Below, piece by piece: positions 39,536 to 43,440 of a DNA stretch of 43,440 bases (its first letter is position 1; every line of letters begins with the position of its first letter). The position numbers were made by a program, and so were the translations under genes. Source of the DNA: a virus. The notes beneath the pieces were generated by a model. That model was not told the DNA's origin, did not search any database, and saw only the letters and a list, made by a program, of their open reading frames with translations. The DNA is taken from positions 1-43,440 of IMG/VR virus record IMGVR_UViG_3300037130_000238. One strand, written 5' to 3'.

Positions 39536-39566
39536 CATCCTGATCCTCTTCGCGCGCGCGTGAGGA
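39536..39566. promoter_or_regulatory. Inverted repeat before the fibre gene
   Basis: Within 39535-39570 TCATCC pairs with GGATGA and, in a shifted register, ATCCTC pairs with GAGGAT around a CGCGCGCG centre. GAGG in the 3' arm is the likely ribosome site of the fibre gene, so the fold could limit its translation. Confidence 0.35.
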
Positions 39567-39573
39567 TGACCCC

Positions 39574-42500
39574 ATGGTGCGTCGCCTCCTTCCGGCCTTC
39601 CTCTGCCTCCTGAGCTTCACCGCTTTCGCGCAAACCGGCTATGTGACGATGACGGCGGCCAACCTGAGCGATCAGAGCGGCAGCGGCGCGCTCCTCTCGA
39701 ATGCGACGGCGACGTTTTGTCTCACGAACGCCGCCGGAACGCCGATCGGCGTGCACGTCGGATCGAGCGCCGGCGGTCAGGCGGCGCCCCGCTGTTCGTC
39801 GGGCCCGGTGAATAACGGCGCGCTGGTTGGGACGTGGCAGACGGCCGACCCCACCGCCGCGGGCACGAATCTGGTGCCGGATCCGGCCTTTACAGCCGCA
39901 CTGGGTACAAACTGGACGAATCCGTCGACGACGACGACGCCTCCGGTACACAGCGCCGAATGCGATACGATGCCGTCCGCGCCGCATACCACCGTCTCGT
40001 GCACCGTGACTGGACTGCTCGGCGGCGAGACCGTCATCCTGAGCACACTTAGGCTAGGCAACCCCACAGTGATCTCCCTGACGGACTCGGCCGGTCAAAC
40101 GCCGGTCGTGTTCCACACAGACGTTTGGGCTCCCAACGCCTACGACGGATATGTGTTATCGAATGCGAGCGCCGGTTCGCACACCTTTACTCTGACGGTG
40201 GCAACGGCGGTGACCTATCTGGGCCTGCGCGCCGATGTCTTCTCGGGAACGCCACTGGCAAATCCAATCGACGCGTTCAGCTGGAATAACGCCAACTGCT
40301 CGGGTACTACGGTGAGTGGGTCACCGGTAACGACGACCCTGGCCAACGAGACCGTATTTGCATGGGGAGACGCGAGCAGTTCCACGGCGCTGACCGCGGG
40401 ATCGGGTTACACCCTCTATCCGCAATCTGGCGGCGGCCCGAGCGATTCAGCCGGAGAGACGATCGCCGCAACGTCGCCCGGAGCAGTGACTGCCTCGTTT
40501 GGCCAGTCTGGCGGGAACCTTTGCGCGGTCAGGACCGTTGCGCTGAAGCCGCTGCTGCCATGGCTGATTGCTAACACCGGTTCGCCGCAGGCGGGGCTAA
40601 ACTATCTTGCGGCCGGATCGTCTGCGAGCGGGACGAACGCGTATTCGCAGTCAGACGCGATTACGACGATTCCGGGGCAGACCTACACGTTCGGGGGGTA
40701 TATCAACGCCGTCGGCGTCACCGCTGGGAGCCTTTATTGGCAGGTGTGGGCCCCGGGTCCGGGGACGCAGTTGGGCGCAGCCGCAGCCACGCTGGGCGCG
40801 GCGGGCTATTACATTGTCCAGTTCACCGCCCCGGCGGGGGTGACATCCGTTCTGGTGCGAGCTGTGATCAACTCGCTGGCGATTACGCCCGGTGACACAG
40901 CCGCATTCGCGGAGCCGCTGCTGCAGGCCGGCAGCGCGCGGCTCGTCGATACCAACCTCAGCAACCCGCAGAATCCGTGCGAGGGGCTCACGATCACCGA
41001 CAACGTCAGCGGCAGCGTCCTGCTGGGCGGACCGGGATCCGGCTACACCTGCCTGCAGCCGCAATGGACGGAAAGCGCGCCGATGCCCTGCGTCGCCGGC
41101 GTCTGCAACCTTGACGGCTATATCCCGACGACTACTCCTGGGGTGATGCAGGTCTCCGGGATCGCCGGGCCAGTGGGTCCGGCAGGTCCAGCGGGGCCAG
41201 CGGGGCCTGCGGGGGCGTCGTCGGGGTTGGTTTGGGTCAGGCCGGAGAACTATGGCGCGAAGGGCGATCTCAAGAGGGTCTTCGACGCCTTCACCGTCAT
41301 GCCGGGAACGAGCAACTATTCCTCCGCGGTCGCGTCTCCGCTGGCGGTCACGGCGAGCAGCAATGACGTTGTCGTGACCTGGTTTGACTACTACGGAACG
41401 TGGGGCACCACACCGTCTGCCGGAACCTCGCGGATCAACGTCGCCGCCGTCTCTTCTTCCTATGGCGGCCTCGTCTTCGATCAGACCATCGCTTCGCCGC
41501 AAACGGTTGCGGCGGTGACGGGATCGATCACGGCGCAAAATGGCTGGACTTCGGGGCGGCTCGTATTGAAGCCCACCACAGGCCAAACGATTACCTTTGT
41601 TGGCGCGAGTGACGTGCAGAATTCCTCCGGCAGCAGCTCGATCACGGTCAACGTCCCCAGCGGGGTCGCCAATGGCGATTTCATGCTGGCGTGTGTGACG
41701 GTTCCCAATGCCGGGAGTTTCGTCTCCATCACCGCTCCCGGAGCCTGGGGAACGCAGGAGTATGTGCAGTACGCGCTGCCTAATACCGGGGCATCCCCGG
41801 ACACGGGGATACACACAGCTTGCTGGACCCGCACAGCCTCCAGCGAGCCGTCCAGCTATACCTGGACGGAGTCCAACCCCTATTTCAATTTCGCCTTTAT
41901 CGTTGCCTATCGCAACGTCGCCGGAATTGATGGAAACACAACCGCGAACCAGCTGCAATCGTTCTCCAGCACCTCGGCGGCCGACGTTGGAAAGCGCCTC
42001 TGCCTGCAGAAATCCACTTCGGCGTCCAACGGCATGGGGCAAACCTGCGGCACGATCACGGCCTACAATCCGGCGTCGAGCGGTCTCGGTTCCGTCACCC
42101 TCAGCTTTACTCCGGGTACGCTCGTCTCCGGCGTGGAAGCAGTGTACGCGTCCGACGACTATCCGGATTTTCACACGATGCTGAGCACTGCGCCCTGCGC
42201 CATTCCAGGCCCGGGGTGCCATGTCTACCTATCTTCAAAATACGGTCTCAGCAGCGGTCTGGCGCTCGCGCAAGGCAACCTCGCGTTTGCCATGAGCGGG
42301 GACGGCGCCGGAATGCCATGGAGCGCGAACGATTTCCTTTCCGGTGTGCTGCCTCAGGACAGTGGCACGCAACTTGTATTTCTCACGACCTCGCTTTCTT
42401 CGTCAACTCCGGGGCTGCTGGTCAGCGGCGGCTCGACGTTGAACAGCAGCCTTGCGAATGTTGAGCTGGATCGTTTTTCCCTCATCGGTGGCGCGGGCTA

Positions 42501-43440
42501 TAACGGTGATGGAGCCGGCGGCGACGGTCTGGACGCGCTGAATTGGCAGGGCGTCAAGATAGAAGGAGTCCAGATTGCAAACTTTGCGGGGAATGGGTGG
42601 CTCCTGGATGGCATATCCGGACCGCCCTACTCCTACACCGAGAACACGGTGTTCGATTTCGGGATCATCACCCTGAACCATGGAGCCGCGATTAAAACGG
42701 GCTCGAATGCCCCCAACATCGAGACGATCGCGGTCACCAATTCAACGATCGAAGGCAACGGAGGACCTGCATTCAATATCGCTAACCCTGGCGCGGTGCA
42801 GGGTCTGCGAATCGATAGCAACACGATCCAGTGGAACAATCGAAACGCCGCTGCGGCTGAGATCACGCTGGCTGCGACGGGGCAGATCACAGGCTGCAAC
42901 ATTCGCGGTAACTACTTCGAAGTCGATTCGGTCTTCGGGAGCCACAGTAACGCCGCCGTGACGAACGTCGCGTCGGCCATCGGCTGCGAGTGGGGAAATA
43001 ACAAGAACTTCATCCAACCCTCCACCAACAGCCAGATTCCTCGTTACCTGATTTTTTCGGCTGCAGGCACGCCCCTGCCGTCATGCTCTGCGAGCAGCGC
43101 CGCGCTGAGTGAAAGCACGGCGTATGTGACCGACGCTGCTGCCTGCACGGTGGGAACGTCCTACACTGGCGGCGGCGCCGCCTCAACCACCGCAACTTTC
43201 AGCAGCAGTTCCACCACGCTGACTGTGGCTTCCGGGACGGGGATCGTGGTGGGCCAGATCGTCACGGGCACCAATATCGCAGTGCTCAGCACTGTGACCA
43301 ATGTCTCGGGAACGACGATCACCATCAGCCCCGCGACGACCGGCTCCGGGTCGGGGTCTGCGGTCAGTTTTGGATACGGCTGTAAGGTCGCCTGCCGCAA
43401 CGGAAACTGGACCAGCACAGGGTATCCGTTCGCCTACTAA
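39574..43440 (+). CDS. Giant fibre: signal peptide, collagen-like linker, interrupted beta-helix
   Basis: 1288 residues. MVRRLLPAFLCLLSFTAFAQ is a textbook signal peptide with an AFA-Q site, odd for a tail fibre. Then come beta domains (to about 520), a collagen-like run of Gly-Pro-Ala triplets (about 529-548), WVRPENYGAKGD, the start of a pectate-lyase-like beta-helix, an inserted beta module (about 570-800), DVGKRLC and the rest of the helix (to about 1170), and a Thr/Ser-rich end with SSSTTLTVASGTGIVVGQIV. It may be a tail fibre placed apart from the tail operon, or a surface protein made by the lysogen. The stop TAA is the last codon of the window. Confidence 0.7.
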   Translation: MVRRLLPAFLCLLSFTAFAQTGYVTMTAANLSDQSGSGALLSNATATFCLTNAAGTPIGVHVGSSAGGQAAPRCSSGPVNNGALVGTWQTADPTAAGTNLVPDPAFTAALGTNWTNPSTTTTPPVHSAECDTMPSAPHTTVSCTVTGLLGGETVILSTLRLGNPTVISLTDSAGQTPVVFHTDVWAPNAYDGYVLSNASAGSHTFTLTVATAVTYLGLRADVFSGTPLANPIDAFSWNNANCSGTTVSGSPVTTTLANETVFAWGDASSSTALTAGSGYTLYPQSGGGPSDSAGETIAATSPGAVTASFGQSGGNLCAVRTVALKPLLPWLIANTGSPQAGLNYLAAGSSASGTNAYSQSDAITTIPGQTYTFGGYINAVGVTAGSLYWQVWAPGPGTQLGAAAATLGAAGYYIVQFTAPAGVTSVLVRAVINSLAITPGDTAAFAEPLLQAGSARLVDTNLSNPQNPCEGLTITDNVSGSVLLGGPGSGYTCLQPQWTESAPMPCVAGVCNLDGYIPTTTPGVMQVSGIAGPVGPAGPAGPAGPAGASSGLVWVRPENYGAKGDLKRVFDAFTVMPGTSNYSSAVASPLAVTASSNDVVVTWFDYYGTWGTTPSAGTSRINVAAVSSSYGGLVFDQTIASPQTVAAVTGSITAQNGWTSGRLVLKPTTGQTITFVGASDVQNSSGSSSITVNVPSGVANGDFMLACVTVPNAGSFVSITAPGAWGTQEYVQYALPNTGASPDTGIHTACWTRTASSEPSSYTWTESNPYFNFAFIVAYRNVAGIDGNTTANQLQSFSSTSAADVGKRLCLQKSTSASNGMGQTCGTITAYNPASSGLGSVTLSFTPGTLVSGVEAVYASDDYPDFHTMLSTAPCAIPGPGCHVYLSSKYGLSSGLALAQGNLAFAMSGDGAGMPWSANDFLSGVLPQDSGTQLVFLTTSLSSSTPGLLVSGGSTLNSSLANVELDRFSLIGGAGYNGDGAGGDGLDALNWQGVKIEGVQIANFAGNGWLLDGISGPPYSYTENTVFDFGIITLNHGAAIKTGSNAPNIETIAVTNSTIEGNGGPAFNIANPGAVQGLRIDSNTIQWNNRNAAAAEITLAATGQITGCNIRGNYFEVDSVFGSHSNAAVTNVASAIGCEWGNNKNFIQPSTNSQIPRYLIFSAAGTPLPSCSASSAALSESTAYVTDAAACTVGTSYTGGGAASTTATFSSSSTTLTVASGTGIVVGQIVTGTNIAVLSTVTNVSGTTITISPATTGSGSGSAVSFGYGCKVACRNGNWTSTGYPFAY

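Noticed and set aside
1-43440. tRNA, rRNA, retron, diversity-generating reverse transcriptase
   Set aside because: No tRNA cloverleaf, rRNA segment or reverse transcriptase motif was noticed on either strand, though the hub and fibre repeats made me look for the last.

Overview
The window holds one nearly complete transposable (Mu-like) prophage in a GC-rich bacterial chromosome, with a short host flank on the left. Several things point to an acidobacterial (Terriglobia-type) host: a tandem intergenic repeat array, a DUF1440/YagU-like gene, and Ig-like modules of the GNSTVGTI..GLYTAPA type at the end of the tail hub protein. This taxonomic call is inference. The virion part looks siphovirus-like: tail tube, long tape measure, Dit-like protein, BR0599/L-like protein, J-like hub and no sheath. 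That matches Mu-like phages with lambda-type tails (B3/D3112 style).

Layout. 1-1291 is host: a 40-bp tandem repeat array and the DUF1440 gene. Near 1292 there is a cluster of GTCACTAAA-like sites beginning TGTCACC, the best candidate for the phage left end. 1401-22758 is the leftward structural module. In transcription order it runs DUF2730-like membrane protein, small wHTH, small terminase (DUF3486), large terminase, portal, Mu F-like minor head protein, ChaB-like protein, protease-scaffold-capsid fusion, head fibre-like and completion proteins, tail tube, tail chaperones, tape measure, Dit, a 26-residue membrane peptide, L-like protein and J-like hub. 22946-25461 is a lysis/export module: secreted HNH nuclease, small proteins, holin-like lipoprotein and GH73 endolysin. 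25691-27261 is the repressor followed by three small genes, two of them membrane proteins, probably expressed in the lysogen.

27227-39488 is the rightward early and middle module. It starts with a ner/cro-like gene, two paralogous early proteins, the DDE transposase (MuA-like) and its AAA+ partner (MuB-like). About 25 small, tightly overlapping genes follow: zinc ribbons, wHTH proteins, small membrane proteins, an ASCH protein, a NUMOD3-type repeat protein, a LuxR-type HTH protein and a GemA-like protein. 39574-43440 is a very large collagen/beta-helix fibre with a signal peptide. The window stops at its stop codon, so the phage right end is not visible.

How it works together: repressor and ner sit on opposing, overlapping promoters and choose between lysogeny and replicative transposition by A and B. 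A middle regulator, with the LuxR-type protein as the best candidate, would then switch on the divergent leftward late operon. In contrast to Mu, early and late modules diverge from a central control region. Nearly all genes are coupled by 1-4 base stop/start overlaps. RNA hairpins stand at the few wide gaps, notably around the capsid gene and after the tail tube gene.
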